A DNA stretch of 64,000 nt from Streptomyces sp. ISL-98 (GCF_018614055.1 NZ_JAGGPB010000005.1:136699-200698); one strand, 5' to 3'. Positions 7,572 to 16,409 are shown, counted from the stretch's first letter. Notes: generated from the sequence alone by a model not told the origin. Program-made: numbers and translations.

Positions 7572-8789
7572 ATGGAGACCTTCCCGAAGATCATCTCGGT
7601 GGACGACCACACGGTTGAGCCCCCCAACGTCTGGCGGGACCGGCTCCCGTCCCGGTTCAAGGACTCGGGCCCGCGCATCGTTCGCGCCCCTTTGAAGGAA
7701 ATGACCTTCATGGGTGGCAAGTTCGCCCCGGTGATGGGCGCGCAGGGCGACGAGGGGCCGGTCGGCGACTGGTGGGTGTACGAGGACCTGCACCGGCCGC
7801 TCACCCGGCTCGACACGGCCGTCGGCTACGACAGGGACGAGATCAGGCTCGAAGTCATCACGTACGAGCAGATGCGGCCGGGATCGTTCTCCGTGCCGGA
7901 GCGGCTGGCCGACATGGACGTGAACCACGTCCAGTCGGCGCTGTGCTTCCCGACCTTCCCGCGCTTCTGCGGCCAGACCTTCACCGAGGCCAAGGACCGC
8001 GAACTCGGACTGCTCGGCGTCCGGGCGTACAACGACTGGATGGTGGAGGAGTGGTGCGGCCCCGAGGCGCACGGCCGCCTGATCCCGCTCACGCTGATCC
8101 CGCTGTGGGACGCGGAGCTCGCGGCGGCGGAGGTCCGCAGGAACGCGGCGCGCGGCGTGCGCGCGGTCGCGTTCTCGGAGATACCCCCACGTCTCGGGCT
8201 CCCGTCCATCCACACCGACGAGTGGGACCCGTTCCTGAGGGCGTGCGACGAGACGGGCACGGTGATCGCCATGCACATCGGGTCGAGCAGCAAGATGCCG
8301 TCGACGTCGGCGGACGCTCCACCGGCTGTGGGCTCCACGATCACCTTCGCCAACTGCTGCTTCTCGATGGTGGACTGGCTGATGAGCGGCAAGTTCGAGC
8401 GCTTCCCGAACCTGAAGATCATGTACGCGGAGGGTCAGATCGGCTGGATCCCGTACATCCTGGAGCGCGCGGACGTGGTGTGGGAGGAGAACCGCGGCTG
8501 GGGCGGGGTGGCGGACAAGGTCTTGCGGCCACCGTCCGAGCTCTTCGCCGGGCATGTGTACGGATGCTTCTTCGACGACGCGTTCGGGCTGAAGAATCTG
8601 GACGCGATCGGGGTCGGGAACGTCCTGTACGAGACGGACTATCCGCACTCGGACTCGACCTGGCCGAGGTCCAGGGAGGTCGGCGAGCAGCAGATGGGCC
8701 ACCTGGACGCGGACGTGGTGGACCGGATCGTGCGCGGCAATGCGATCGATCTGCTGGGGCTGACGGCGGACGGCCTCTGGGCGGGGTAG
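7572..8789 (+). CDS. Amidohydrolase-2 (ACMSD-like) family protein
   Basis: 405-aa metal-dependent amidohydrolase of the group containing aminocarboxymuconate-semialdehyde decarboxylase. Visible features: an N-terminal metal/active-site segment SVDDHTVEPP, a middle histidine in IAMHIGSS, and a C-terminal aspartate in ETDYPHSDSTWP. Such enzymes hydrolyse or decarboxylate ring-cleavage products; the substrate here is unknown. ATG 7572 is favoured over the in-frame GTG 7563 because no Shine-Dalgarno is present and a -10 ends 8 nt before the ATG. The palindromic operator upstream links it to the acyl-CoA genes. Confidence 0.85.
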   Translation: METFPKIISVDDHTVEPPNVWRDRLPSRFKDSGPRIVRAPLKEMTFMGGKFAPVMGAQGDEGPVGDWWVYEDLHRPLTRLDTAVGYDRDEIRLEVITYEQMRPGSFSVPERLADMDVNHVQSALCFPTFPRFCGQTFTEAKDRELGLLGVRAYNDWMVEEWCGPEAHGRLIPLTLIPLWDAELAAAEVRRNAARGVRAVAFSEIPPRLGLPSIHTDEWDPFLRACDETGTVIAMHIGSSSKMPSTSADAPPAVGSTITFANCCFSMVDWLMSGKFERFPNLKIMYAEGQIGWIPYILERADVVWEENRGWGGVADKVLRPPSELFAGHVYGCFFDDAFGLKNLDAIGVGNVLYETDYPHSDSTWPRSREVGEQQMGHLDADVVDRIVRGNAIDLLGLTADGLWAG

Positions 8790-8992
8790 CCGGTCCCGGC
8801 CGACGCCGCCGTTCGCCTTTCGTGCCCATCCGATCACTGTGCGTGTCAGGAGCCATGGCCGGGTCGCCCAGGGCCATCGGCGGGCGCACGATGGTGGGAG
8901 GAGCGCTCCGGCACCCGGGGCAGGGCCCGCGGCCCTGTCACCCATGCCGAAGCCATGAGCCGACGAAACAACCGGACCGGAGGTGGCGGGCG

Positions 8993-9241
8993 ATGACCAC
9001 ATTCATGGACGTCCACAACGACATGAAGGGCATCACGGCCGAGCAGCTGTCGGCGGCACACCGGGCAGACCTGGCGATCGAGGCTGAGGAAGGAGTGCAC
9101 TTCGAGCGGGCGTGGGCCGACCCCGAAGCAGGAGTCGTGTACTGCCTCTCCGACGCGCCCTCCGCGGACGCGGTGCAGCGCATACACGAGCGAACCGGCC
9201 ACCCGGCCAGCGAGATCCACCCAGTGCCGCTTTCCGTCTAG
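8993..9241 (+). CDS. SCO4226-family small nickel-binding protein (DUF4242)
   Basis: 82-aa protein beginning MTTFMDVHNDMKGITAEQL and containing HRADLAIEAEEGVHFERAW and RIHERTGH. This matches the ferredoxin-like DUF4242 family, whose Streptomyces member SCO4226 binds nickel, probably through conserved His/Glu residues. Start ATG 8993 has GGAGG about 9 nt upstream. It stands alone; its stop overlaps by 4 bp that of the convergent secreted protein. The physiological role of the family is not established. Confidence 0.8.
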   Translation: MTTFMDVHNDMKGITAEQLSAAHRADLAIEAEEGVHFERAWADPEAGVVYCLSDAPSADAVQRIHERTGHPASEIHPVPLSV

Positions 9242-9795
9242 TAGTTGCCGCGGTCGCGCAGGGTGTACCCGCCGTCGACGACCTTCGCGTCGGCGGAGGG
9301 TGCCATGCACTTGGTGAGCAGCGGCTCGCCCTTCTTGGTGGCCCCGGAGAGCCCGATGCGGGCCTCGCCCTTCTTCGGGACGAGGAAGCTCACGCCCATG
9401 CGGGTGTGCGGGGCCAGCATGGTGAGCCAGGGGTGGCCGGGGCTGGTGCGGACCAGGCGGCCGGTGACGGTGGCGGTGGGGCCGCCGGTGGTGAGGCAGT
9501 CGACCTTGAATTCGCCCCAGTAGAGCTTGCCGTCCTGGGCGTGCGAGATACGGAACGTGCCCGAGGAGCGCTGCGGGATGCTGCTCGCGGTGTACGTGGA
9601 GCGGGCGTCGACGGACACCCGTACCTCCTGGTTCGCGACGGGGTAGTCCATGCGCGCGTCGCCCTTGAGTGAGGAGGTGGTGACGGTCTCCGGCGAGGGC
9701 GGCGAGGACGGGGCGGGCGCCGCGACGGCGACGGGCGCGGCGACGGCCGCCACGAGAGCGAGGAGGGCGGTGGCGCGCAGGGTCCTGTTCAACAT
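9238..9795 (-). CDS. Secreted protein of unknown function
   Basis: 185-aa protein with a Sec signal peptide (MLNRTLRATALLALVAAVAA, cleavage probably after AVAAPA). The mature part has one cysteine pair (VDCLTTGG and TKCMAPS) and looks like a beta-rich extracellular domain; I do not recognise the family. ATG 9795 was chosen because GGAG lies 6 nt upstream and the signal peptide begins there. It converges with the DUF4242 gene and has no obvious operon partner. Confidence 0.75.
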   Translation of the reverse strand: MLNRTLRATALLALVAAVAAPVAVAAPAPSSPPSPETVTTSSLKGDARMDYPVANQEVRVSVDARSTYTASSIPQRSSGTFRISHAQDGKLYWGEFKVDCLTTGGPTATVTGRLVRTSPGHPWLTMLAPHTRMGVSFLVPKKGEARIGLSGATKKGEPLLTKCMAPSADAKVVDGGYTLRDRGNY

Positions 9796-9878
9796 GCGGG
9801 GCTCCGATCGGGGGGCGTTGGGATACCCCCCGATCGTCGTCAACGCCCGTGCCCCTGGGCATCGTTCGCAGGCAGGGT

Positions 9879-9904
9879 CCGTCTCCGCCGCACGGCGGAG
9901 ACGG
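9879..9904 (-). terminator. Strong hairpin downstream of the ABC operon
   Basis: Perfect 12-bp inverted repeat CCGTCTCCGCCG (9879-9890) / CGGCGGAGACGG (9893-9904) with only 2 nt between, about 105 bp beyond the last gene of the minus-strand ABC operon. Probably its terminator. Confidence 0.65.
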
Positions 9905-10009
9905 AGGTCCACCGCAGCAACGTAGGCGCTCCGCGGGGAAGTGCGGTGATTCGCTGCGGGCCGTCCGTGGCTGGTCGCGCAATTCCCGGCGCTCCTTACC
10001 GGACACCCC

Positions 10010-10708
10010 CTAGTTCTGCTCGGCCCGTTCCGTCTGCCGAGGCCGCCCCGTCGCGGCCGCGTACACGCCGATCACCCAGAGCGCCGTGGCCACGACAGCG
10101 GCCGAGGTGCTGGACGACGTATGCAGCGACCAGGCCCATGGCTCGGGGGTGTTGTCGCTGCGCACGCCCAGGAGCAGCGTGGGCCCGAACACGCCGAGCG
10201 GCAGCAGCCAGGCGAGGCCGCTGCCGAAGAGGCGGGCGCTGATCATGCTGAGCCCGAGATAGCCAACGACGTTGCGGGCGGCCGAACCGAACACCTCCCC
10301 CGTGGCACCGGCGATCAGCGGCAGCGCGCTCAGGCCCAGGGCCAGGGCCAGCAACACCACCAGGTACACGCCCCGATGGCGGCTCATCGGCTGGGCCGAC
10401 GTCTGCTCCAGGTCAGCCATGGGCGAGAACAGTGTGGTGGCGAGGATCACCGCGTGGGCGAGCGGTACGACTTCGGCCACCGGCACGCTGAAGTCGACCA
10501 GATACCGGAACTCGGGCACCGCCACACGCTGCCCCGCGAAGGCGGTCGCCGCCAGTGCGACGAGCAGGGCGACCCCGGAGGCCCGGGGCAGGCCCCGGCA
10601 GCGTACGAAGGCGATGACGGCGCTCAGTCGGGGATCTCGCAGGAGGCTCACCCGGCGATTCTCGACGGGGTCAGCCGGGGCGCTCGGCGCGGGGGGCACC
10701 GGGTTCAC
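10010..10708 (-). CDS. Integral membrane protein of the ABC operon
   Basis: 232-aa protein with about six hydrophobic segments (for example ASGVALLVALAATAF and GVYLVVLLALALGLSALPLI), resembling a short ABC-2-type permease but not assignable to a family by eye. It starts with GTG in a GTGA overlap with the stop of the larger permease gene, so it is translationally coupled and is probably a second membrane component, or an immunity/accessory protein, of the same transporter. Its stop is followed by a hairpin terminator. Confidence 0.75.
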   Translation of the reverse strand: MNPVPPAPSAPADPVENRRVSLLRDPRLSAVIAFVRCRGLPRASGVALLVALAATAFAGQRVAVPEFRYLVDFSVPVAEVVPLAHAVILATTLFSPMADLEQTSAQPMSRHRGVYLVVLLALALGLSALPLIAGATGEVFGSAARNVVGYLGLSMISARLFGSGLAWLLPLGVFGPTLLLGVRSDNTPEPWAWSLHTSSSTSAAVVATALWVIGVYAAATGRPRQTERAEQN

Positions 10709-12006
10709 CGAGGAAGCTCGGGGACGGGCCTGCAGGCGCGGATGTCGTTGGCCGCCCGTTCGATCCAGACGTCTTGCTTCGCGCGCGGGGCGCTGGTGAT
10801 CCGGTCGAGGGCGCGGCCGAACCTCTCGCCGTAGTGCTCGCTGGGTGCGCCGATGCGGGCACGGACAACGGCTTCGAAGAGGAACGTGTCGGGGTAGCCG
10901 CCGGTCGCTTCGAGTAGATGGGGTTGGCAGTCCGGCGACGTGGGCTGCGGCAGGGCCGCCGAGAACATGGCGTCGGTCAGATCGGCCTGGCTCTCCGCGG
11001 GCGACATCATGGACAGCTCGGCGGTGTCACCTGCCGGGCGCTTGAGGCCGCTCGCGTAGAAGCCGCGGTTGAGGCCGGCCAGGGAGCCGAGCCCGGAGTC
11101 GACGGTCTTCACTGCGGCACGGGCCTGCGGCAGCAGATGCCGGTCCTCGGGCCAGAGGCATACCTTGGTGTGGCCGCTGCTGGCGCAGAGCGGGTGCGCG
11201 GGCTGTTCCTTGCGCACTGCCCAGTACGAGTCGGGCACCGGCGTGCGGAACGCCACGAGCGTGCCGCCCGCGACCAGCGCCGCCACCGTGAGCGCCCCGA
11301 GGGTCAGGGGCCGGGGTGGGAGTGCGGCACGGCGCCACAGCGCGGGCAGCGCGGTCAGCACCAGGCCGGACGCCAGACACCAGGCGAAGGCGATCAGCAT
11401 GCGGGTCGTGTTCGGCTCGAATTCCGAGCTCCAGAACTCGTCTATCGCCGGGAACAGCTTGTCGAGGGGAGTGTCCGGGACGAACGCGACGAAGACGAAG
11501 AGGCCGTACCAGAAGATCCCGGCGAAGGGCGCAACCACACGCGACGGCAGCGCCGAGCCGATGGCGACCCCGACGGCGATCTCCAGGCTCATCATCCCCG
11601 CGCCGAGCAGCAGCGGTGTCCACGCGGGCTCACTGACCTCACTGACCGCCGAGGTGCGCGAGAACGCGATGGCGATGAACACGGCGTACGCGATCAGGGC
11701 CCACAGCCAGGCCGCGAGCCACAGCAGGAGCGCCTGCGGCCACCCGTTCCTGGCGGAGGTGTCGGCCCAGCCCCGGGTGCGGTGGCGGAAGGCGCGGCCC
11801 GCTCCCCAGGCGCCCGCGGCGCTCATTACGGAACCCATGACGATCACCGAGAAGAGTTGGACCTGAAGGCTGGTCTGATTCCACCAGCCGATCCAGTCGC
11901 TGTCGCCGGGGCTCTCGGCGGTGAAGGAGTAGACGCCGACGACGCCCATGAGAGCGGCGGCCCACTTGGCCTCGCCCCGCCGCATCTCGGTCAGCAGGAC
12001 GCGCAT
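10705..12006 (-). CDS. ABC transporter permease
   Basis: 433-aa membrane protein: about six transmembrane segments in the first 250 residues, including LLLWLAAWLWALIAYAVFIA and MLIAFAWCLASGLVLTALPA, then an extracytoplasmic or soluble C-terminal part with several cysteines (LCASSGHTKVCLW, PDCQPH, RACRPV). Start ATG 12006 overlaps the ATPase stop by one base (TGATG). With the ATPase it forms an export-type (CcmA/ABC-2-like) transporter. The large Cys-containing C-terminal domain is unusual for a permease. Confidence 0.8.
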   Translation of the reverse strand: MRVLLTEMRRGEAKWAAALMGVVGVYSFTAESPGDSDWIGWWNQTSLQVQLFSVIVMGSVMSAAGAWGAGRAFRHRTRGWADTSARNGWPQALLLWLAAWLWALIAYAVFIAIAFSRTSAVSEVSEPAWTPLLLGAGMMSLEIAVGVAIGSALPSRVVAPFAGIFWYGLFVFVAFVPDTPLDKLFPAIDEFWSSEFEPNTTRMLIAFAWCLASGLVLTALPALWRRAALPPRPLTLGALTVAALVAGGTLVAFRTPVPDSYWAVRKEQPAHPLCASSGHTKVCLWPEDRHLLPQARAAVKTVDSGLGSLAGLNRGFYASGLKRPAGDTAELSMMSPAESQADLTDAMFSAALPQPTSPDCQPHLLEATGGYPDTFLFEAVVRARIGAPSEHYGERFGRALDRITSAPRAKQDVWIERAANDIRACRPVPELPR

Positions 12007-12836
12007 CAGGTCGCCACCGCTTCCGTTCCGGCCAGATGCAGATATCCGGCTTCCACGGCCCCGCCGTCAACTTCCATGTCTGTCAGGTCAGATGAACCGG
12101 AGCCTTCGGAGGACGCGTCCCTGCCCGGCAGAGCGCACAGCTCGGTCACCGTCCCCGTGAAGCGGACCGTCCCTTCGAGCAGGACGGCGACCCGGTCGCA
12201 CACGTGCGCCACGTCCTCGGCCAGATGCGTGCTCATCACGACTGCGCACCGGTCGCCCAACTCCTGGATCAGGCCCCGGAATCCGACCCGCTGAGCCGGA
12301 TCGAGACCAACCGTCGGCTCGTCGAGAAGCACCAGGGAGGGTTCGTTGACCATGGCCTGGGCAATGCCGACGCGACGCAGCATGCCGCCGGACAGGGCGC
12401 CCATCCTGCGGTCGGCGTGCTTCTCCATCTGCACCAGGCGCAACGCTTCGCGGGCCCGTTCGCGCCGCTGGGCCGCGGGCACCTTGCGCAGCCACGCCGC
12501 GTACTCGGTGAACTCCAAGGCGGTGAAGCGGGGATAAAACCCGAAGGATTGCGGAAGCACCCCGATCCGCTGCCTGAGACGCTGCACGCGCGCCCGTCCC
12601 GACGCATCCTCTCCCAGGAGGGCGACCGCGCCGGACTTTGGTCTGCGCGCCGTGCTCAGCAGGGACAACAGGGTACTTTTCCCTGCTCCGTTGGGCCCGA
12701 GCAGGCCGGTGACCCCGGAGGGAAATTCAAGGGAGACGTCGTCGAGGGCGGTCGTCGATCCGTACCGGACAGTGACGCCCGCGACCGCCGCGACCGGCTG
12801 AGAGCCGGTCGCGGCGGCGCTGTGAAGAGAGGTCAC
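12006..12836 (-). CDS. ABC transporter ATP-binding protein
   Basis: 276-aa ATPase with all motifs: Walker A LLGPNGAGKSTLL, signature LSGGMLRRVGIAQ, Walker B SLVLLDEPTVGLD, and the switch His in STHLAED. It should power the membrane proteins encoded downstream. GTG start at 12836, 19 bp after the stop of the secreted-protein gene, with AGGA 5 nt upstream. The signature and length are typical of exporters of the antibiotic/peptide efflux class. Confidence 0.92.
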   Translation of the reverse strand: MTSLHSAAATGSQPVAAVAGVTVRYGSTTALDDVSLEFPSGVTGLLGPNGAGKSTLLSLLSTARRPKSGAVALLGEDASGRARVQRLRQRIGVLPQSFGFYPRFTALEFTEYAAWLRKVPAAQRRERAREALRLVQMEKHADRRMGALSGGMLRRVGIAQAMVNEPSLVLLDEPTVGLDPAQRVGFRGLIQELGDRCAVVMSTHLAEDVAHVCDRVAVLLEGTVRFTGTVTELCALPGRDASSEGSGSSDLTDMEVDGGAVEAGYLHLAGTEAVAT

Positions 12837-12855
12837 GTGATTCCTGATTCCTGAA

Positions 12856-13278
12856 TCAATTCTGGGCGTTCACGTAACCATAGGCCCGGCTGCCGGGTAT
12901 GCTGGCCCAGGTGGCCTTGGTGTAGTACTTGCCACTGGTGCTGGTGCCCTTGTACGCACCGCAGCCGTATCCCTGCCTGTAGCTGCGGGACGTGCTGGCG
13001 ATCTGAGGGTCAGGACGGAAGCTCCTGTCCTGGTAGATGTACGCGCTGAACGTCCTGGTGTCGTTCACCGGGACGTCGCCGCACGCCTTGGCGTGACCGC
13101 TGCGCTTGCCCTTCCAGCGGTCACCGTCCTCCTTGCTGCCCGAGGTGGAGACAGCGAACGGAAGCCGGCTTCCGCTGATCTCCGCCGCGACCGCGCTCAC
13201 TGCGGGTACTCCGATGGCGATGGCCGTCAGCGTCCCCACGACCGCAAGTTTGCGCTTCCCCATCAAGCTCTTGCGCAT
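12856..13278 (-). CDS. Small secreted protein heading an ABC operon
   Basis: 140-aa protein with a signal peptide (MRKSLMGKRKLAVVGTLTAI to about AVAAE). The mature part is about 105 aa, basic and rich in Tyr, Ser and Gly, with two cysteines (KACGDV, YGCGAY), and ends KATWASIPGSRAYGYVNAQN. ATG 13278 is preferred over the longer frame because the signal peptide begins there and GGGGG precedes it. First gene of the operon with the ABC ATPase and two membrane proteins. The arrangement recalls lactococcin-972-type bacteriocin operons, but I cannot claim that homology from the sequence. Confidence 0.72.
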   Translation of the reverse strand: MRKSLMGKRKLAVVGTLTAIAIGVPAVSAVAAEISGSRLPFAVSTSGSKEDGDRWKGKRSGHAKACGDVPVNDTRTFSAYIYQDRSFRPDPQIASTSRSYRQGYGCGAYKGTSTSGKYYTKATWASIPGSRAYGYVNAQN

Positions 13279-13411
13279 GAATCCCCCTGAAAACAGGCTT
13301 ACTTGGTCGTCCATCAGGCTACGAAAGAGGCTTGAGGGTTACAGGTCAATTGTTCGATTGTGTCGGTGATCACCGTTGCTGCGACACGCTTGCAGGTGCT
13401 TGACGTGCGGC

Positions 13412-13713
13412 CTACTTCGTCACACTTGGCGGTGTAGCCGCCTGAGCCTGTAGCGACGACGTTTTGGAGTACTCCGACGTTGCCGCCATCCCCGCCGTCG
13501 GGCCGGAATCGGGGCCGCGTCCGCCGGGCGCCCGACGATCGGGAGGTCCGCCGCGTCGATGGCTCGCTTGATGCGCCGGCGCAGCTCGCGTTCCACGGAC
13601 AGGGACTTGCCGGGCATTGTCTTGGCCGAGATGCGGATCACTGTCGAGTCCAGCAGCACGCTGTCCAGGCCCATGACCTCGATCGGGCCCCGTAGGAGCT
13701 CGGACGCTGTTGG
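13412..13713 (-). pseudogene. 3' remnant of a mechanosensitive (MscS-type) channel gene
   Basis: Frame one reads ELLRGPIEVMGLDSVLLD, then STVIRISAKTMPGKSLSVE, then RELRRRIKRAIDAADLPIVG, which is the C-terminal MscS domain. The natural-looking C-terminus (DSGPTAGMAATSEYSKTSSL and on to the stop at 13412) lies in another frame, so there is a frameshift near 13510-13540. Immediately upstream (13714-13716) is an in-frame TAA and no channel N-terminus exists. The transmembrane part is missing entirely. It is a decayed fragment. Confidence 0.6.
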
Positions 13714-13893
13714 TTAATTCGGGGCCTCGCGTGGCGAACAGCCCGCCGTCCTCGACGCGTGCGGCAGTATCTCCTCGCCACGGCACTGGGCAAGATCCGG
13801 GAATTTCAGCGCGCCGCCGCCGGAGTGGACAGCACGGCAGCCCGTGAGTGCGGCGAGCGCATCCGCGAAACCGTCCGAGGGGGCACCACATGA
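13696..13893 (+). pseudogene. Truncated 3' end of an unknown gene preceding the GNAT gene
   Basis: An open frame runs from an upstream stop (13693-13695) to TGA 13891-13893 and encodes RQYLLATALGKIREFQRAAA, then GVDSTAARECGERIRETVRG. It ends in an ATGA overlap with the acetyltransferase start, typical of an intact operon partner, but there is no convincing start or N-terminal domain. A GTG at 13759 could give a 44-aa product. I read it as the surviving 3' end of a gene cut by the rearrangement that also left the channel remnant. Confidence 0.45.
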
Positions 13894-14444
13894 CGAAGAA
13901 GCGAACCATCACAGTCGAGCGCATGGATGGGCAAGCCGCCGAGCACGCCCAAGACGCGTTCAGGCTGGTCTACGCCGAAGCGTTCGCAGAACCGCCGTAC
14001 AACGAGACCGAGGACGACGTCACGGCCACGTTCCGGCGCTTCCGCTCCCAGGCCCGCAAAGCCACGTTCCGCGCCGTCCTGGCCCGTACTGAGGACAATG
14101 AGCCAGTCGGCATTGCCTACGGATACCCGCTCAGCGCCGACACAGGATGGTGGGACCAACTCACCAATCCCGTGCCGGACGACATGCGGCGCGAGGACGG
14201 GCACCGCAGTTTCGGGCTCATGGAACTTGCCGTGCGCGAGTCGTGGCGCGGACAGGGCATCGCTCGCCGACTGCACGACATGCTGCTCGACGGCATCGAT
14301 GGCGAGCGCGTGCTGCTCAACGTCCACCCGGACAACAAGGCGGCGTCGGCCGCGTACCGGGCGTGGGGGTACCGCAAGGTTGGCGAGGCGCGGCCGTGGG
14401 AGGGTGCGGCCCTTCATGATGTGATGCTGCTCGATCTGCGGTGA
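13890..14444 (+). CDS. GNAT-family N-acetyltransferase
   Basis: 184-aa acetyltransferase of the GCN5 fold. The acetyl-CoA binding segment VRESWRGQGIARRLHDMLL (motif A, R/Q-x-x-G-x-G/A) and the motif-B-like NVHPDNKAASAAYRAWGY are clear. ATG 13890 overlaps the preceding fragment's TGA and has GAGGGGG 6 nt upstream. The substrate is unknown. Its position directly after a broken gene suggests that it lost its operon partner. Confidence 0.85.
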   Translation: MTKKRTITVERMDGQAAEHAQDAFRLVYAEAFAEPPYNETEDDVTATFRRFRSQARKATFRAVLARTEDNEPVGIAYGYPLSADTGWWDQLTNPVPDDMRREDGHRSFGLMELAVRESWRGQGIARRLHDMLLDGIDGERVLLNVHPDNKAASAAYRAWGYRKVGEARPWEGAALHDVMLLDLR

Positions 14445-14614
14445 AGTCTCTCGGCGGTCGGAGCGGACGCAGGGCCGTTGAGAGAGCGATCGCCCGAGGG
14501 CGCCACGAGGCCGACGCTCCCGCGCGCCGAGAGGGCTGCAACCGGTGCCCGACCGGGGGCCGGACAGCCTCCGGGATGAGTGGTGCGCGGGCCGACCCGG
14601 CCCCGGCCTCTTGT

Positions 14615-14668
14615 CTGATGGTCCGTCAGGAACGACGATGGCCACCTTGGTCAGTGACGGTCCATCAG
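14615..14668 (+). promoter_or_regulatory. Two CTGAC-N5-GTCAG-like operators
   Basis: CTGATGGTCCGTCAG (14615-14629) and GTGACGGTCCATCAG (14654-14668) lie upstream of the LLM oxidoreductase. They are near mirror images of each other, 39 bp apart, each with one change from the palindrome found elsewhere in the window. Confidence 0.6.
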
Positions 14669-14687
14669 ATGGGGTGGCCTTATCGTG

Positions 14688-15602
14688 ATGTACGGGATGC
14701 AGCTCCCGGTCCAGTCGCAGAGCACCATCTACGCCGAGCCGTGGGAGGCCGAGGCCGGTCCCGAGGATCTTGCCGAGGTTGCCCGCACCGCCGACCGCTC
14801 CGGCTTCGCCTATGTCGCGAGCTGCGACCACGTCGCGATCCCGCGCCGTCTCGCCGACGCGATGAGCACCGTCTGGTACGACCCCGTCGCCACCCTCTCC
14901 TTCCTCGCCGGCGTCACCGAGCGCGTCCTGCTGCTCAGTCATGTCGCCGTGGTCGGCCTGCGGCATCCGCTCGTCTCCGCCAAGCAGTACGCCACGCTCG
15001 ATCACCTCAGCGGCGGCCGGCTGGTTCTCGGGGTCGGGGCCGGGCATGTGCGGGAGGAGTTCGAGGCGCTCGGGGCGGACTTCGCGGGGCGCGGCGGCGT
15101 ACTCGACGAGACGATCGACGCGCTCAGGGCGGCGCTCGGGCCGGACGAGTACCCCGAGTTCGCGGGGGAGCGGTACGCGTTCAGCGGGCTCGGGCAGAGG
15201 CCGCGCCCGGCGCAGGCGCGGGTGCCGGTGTGGGTGGGCGGGTCGTCGCCCGCCGCCGTGCGCAGGGCGGCGGTGCGGGGTGACGGCTGGCTGCCGCAGG
15301 GCGATCCGCGCGACCGGTTGCCCGCCCAGATCGCCAGGTTGAAGGCGATTCGCGAGGCCGCGGGGGTCGAGGCGCCCATCACCGTCGGCGCCATCACCGA
15401 GCCGTTGTACGTCGGCGACGCGCCCTGGGACGTCGGGCGCCGCACCGTCACCGGGAAGCCGGAGGCGGTCGCCGAGTCGCTGCGCGCTTACGGCGCGATG
15501 GGTGTGCAGCAGATCCAGGTGCGGTTCCGGAGCCGGAGCCGTACCGAACTGACCGACCAGATGGCGGCGTTCGCCTCTGAAGTAGCTCCGTATCTGTACT
15601 GA
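14688..15602 (+). CDS. LLM-class F420-dependent oxidoreductase
   Basis: 304-aa TIM-barrel protein of the luciferase-like/F420-dependent group. Typical segments: RSGFAYVASCDHVAIP, ERVLLLSHVAVVGLRHP, LDHLSGGRLVLGVGAGHVREEF, VPVWVGGSSPAAVRRA. It should reduce or oxidise an organic substrate with coenzyme F420 (FMN use is possible). GTG 14685 and ATG 14688 are both in frame; I use the ATG, since there is no strong Shine-Dalgarno and the transcript may be nearly leaderless. It is followed 21 bp later by an SDR gene, so the two are co-transcribed. Confidence 0.88.
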   Translation: MYGMQLPVQSQSTIYAEPWEAEAGPEDLAEVARTADRSGFAYVASCDHVAIPRRLADAMSTVWYDPVATLSFLAGVTERVLLLSHVAVVGLRHPLVSAKQYATLDHLSGGRLVLGVGAGHVREEFEALGADFAGRGGVLDETIDALRAALGPDEYPEFAGERYAFSGLGQRPRPAQARVPVWVGGSSPAAVRRAAVRGDGWLPQGDPRDRLPAQIARLKAIREAAGVEAPITVGAITEPLYVGDAPWDVGRRTVTGKPEAVAESLRAYGAMGVQQIQVRFRSRSRTELTDQMAAFASEVAPYLY

Positions 15603-15623
15603 GAACCGAGAAGGGGACCTGGC

Positions 15624-16409
15624 ATGGGGAAGCTGGACGGGCGCGTCGTCGTCATCACGGGCGCGGCGCGCGGGCAGGGCGAGCAGGAGGCGCGGCTCTT
15701 CGTGGCCGAGGGCGCGAAGGTGGTGCTGGGCGATGTGCTGGACGACCAGGGCGAGGCGCTCGCCAAGGAGCTGGGGGAGGGCGTCGCGACGTACGTCCAT
15801 CTCGATGTGAGCCAGCAGGCGGACTGGGCTGCTGCCGTGGCCCACGCCAAATCGACCTTCGGGAAGATCGACGGGCTCGTCAACAATGCGGGGATTCTGA
15901 GGTTCAACGAGCTGGTGAGCACGCCGCTGGAGGAGTTCCAGCAGGTGGTGCAGGTCAACCAGGTCGGCGCGTTCCTGGGGATCAAGAACGTCGCGCCCGA
16001 GATCGAGGCGGCGGGCGGCGGCACGATCGTCAACACCGCGTCGTACACGGCCCTGACGGGCATGGCCTTTGTGGGTGCGTACGCCGCCACCAAGCACGCG
16101 ATTCTCGGGCTGACGCGGGTCGCGGCCGTGGAGCTGGCGGGGAAGAAGATCCGGGTCAATGCGGTGTGCCCGGGGGCCGTGGACACGCCGATGACCAATC
16201 CGGCGGCGATGGATCCCACCGCCGATCCGGTGGAGTCCAAGGCCGCCGTGGACGAGCTCTACCGGAAGCTCGTGCCGATGGGGCGGATCGGTCAGCCGGA
16301 GGAGGTGGCGGCGCTGGCGCTGTTCCTGACCGGCGACGACTCGTCGTACATCACCGGGCAGCCGTTCGTCATAGACGGGGGCTGGCTGGCGGGGGTCAGT
16401 CTGTTCTGA
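15624..16409 (+). CDS. SDR-family oxidoreductase
   Basis: 261-aa classical short-chain dehydrogenase: cofactor motif TGAARGQG (12-19), NNAG near residue 88, catalytic Ser/Tyr/Lys in NTASYTALTGMAFVGAYAATK, and the C-terminal ITGQPFVIDGGW. The aspartate in LGDVLD at the end of beta-2 suggests NAD(H). AAGGGGA precedes the ATG at a good distance. It probably oxidises a hydroxyl intermediate in the pathway served by the adjacent LLM enzymes. Confidence 0.9.
   Translation: MGKLDGRVVVITGAARGQGEQEARLFVAEGAKVVLGDVLDDQGEALAKELGEGVATYVHLDVSQQADWAAAVAHAKSTFGKIDGLVNNAGILRFNELVSTPLEEFQQVVQVNQVGAFLGIKNVAPEIEAAGGGTIVNTASYTALTGMAFVGAYAATKHAILGLTRVAAVELAGKKIRVNAVCPGAVDTPMTNPAAMDPTADPVESKAAVDELYRKLVPMGRIGQPEEVAALALFLTGDDSSYITGQPFVIDGGWLAGVSLF

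Noticed and set aside
13806..16097. Very long minus-strand open frames across 13.8-16.1 kb
   Set aside because: They oppose clearly coding GNAT, LLM and SDR genes and have the composition of antisense frames in GC-rich DNA.
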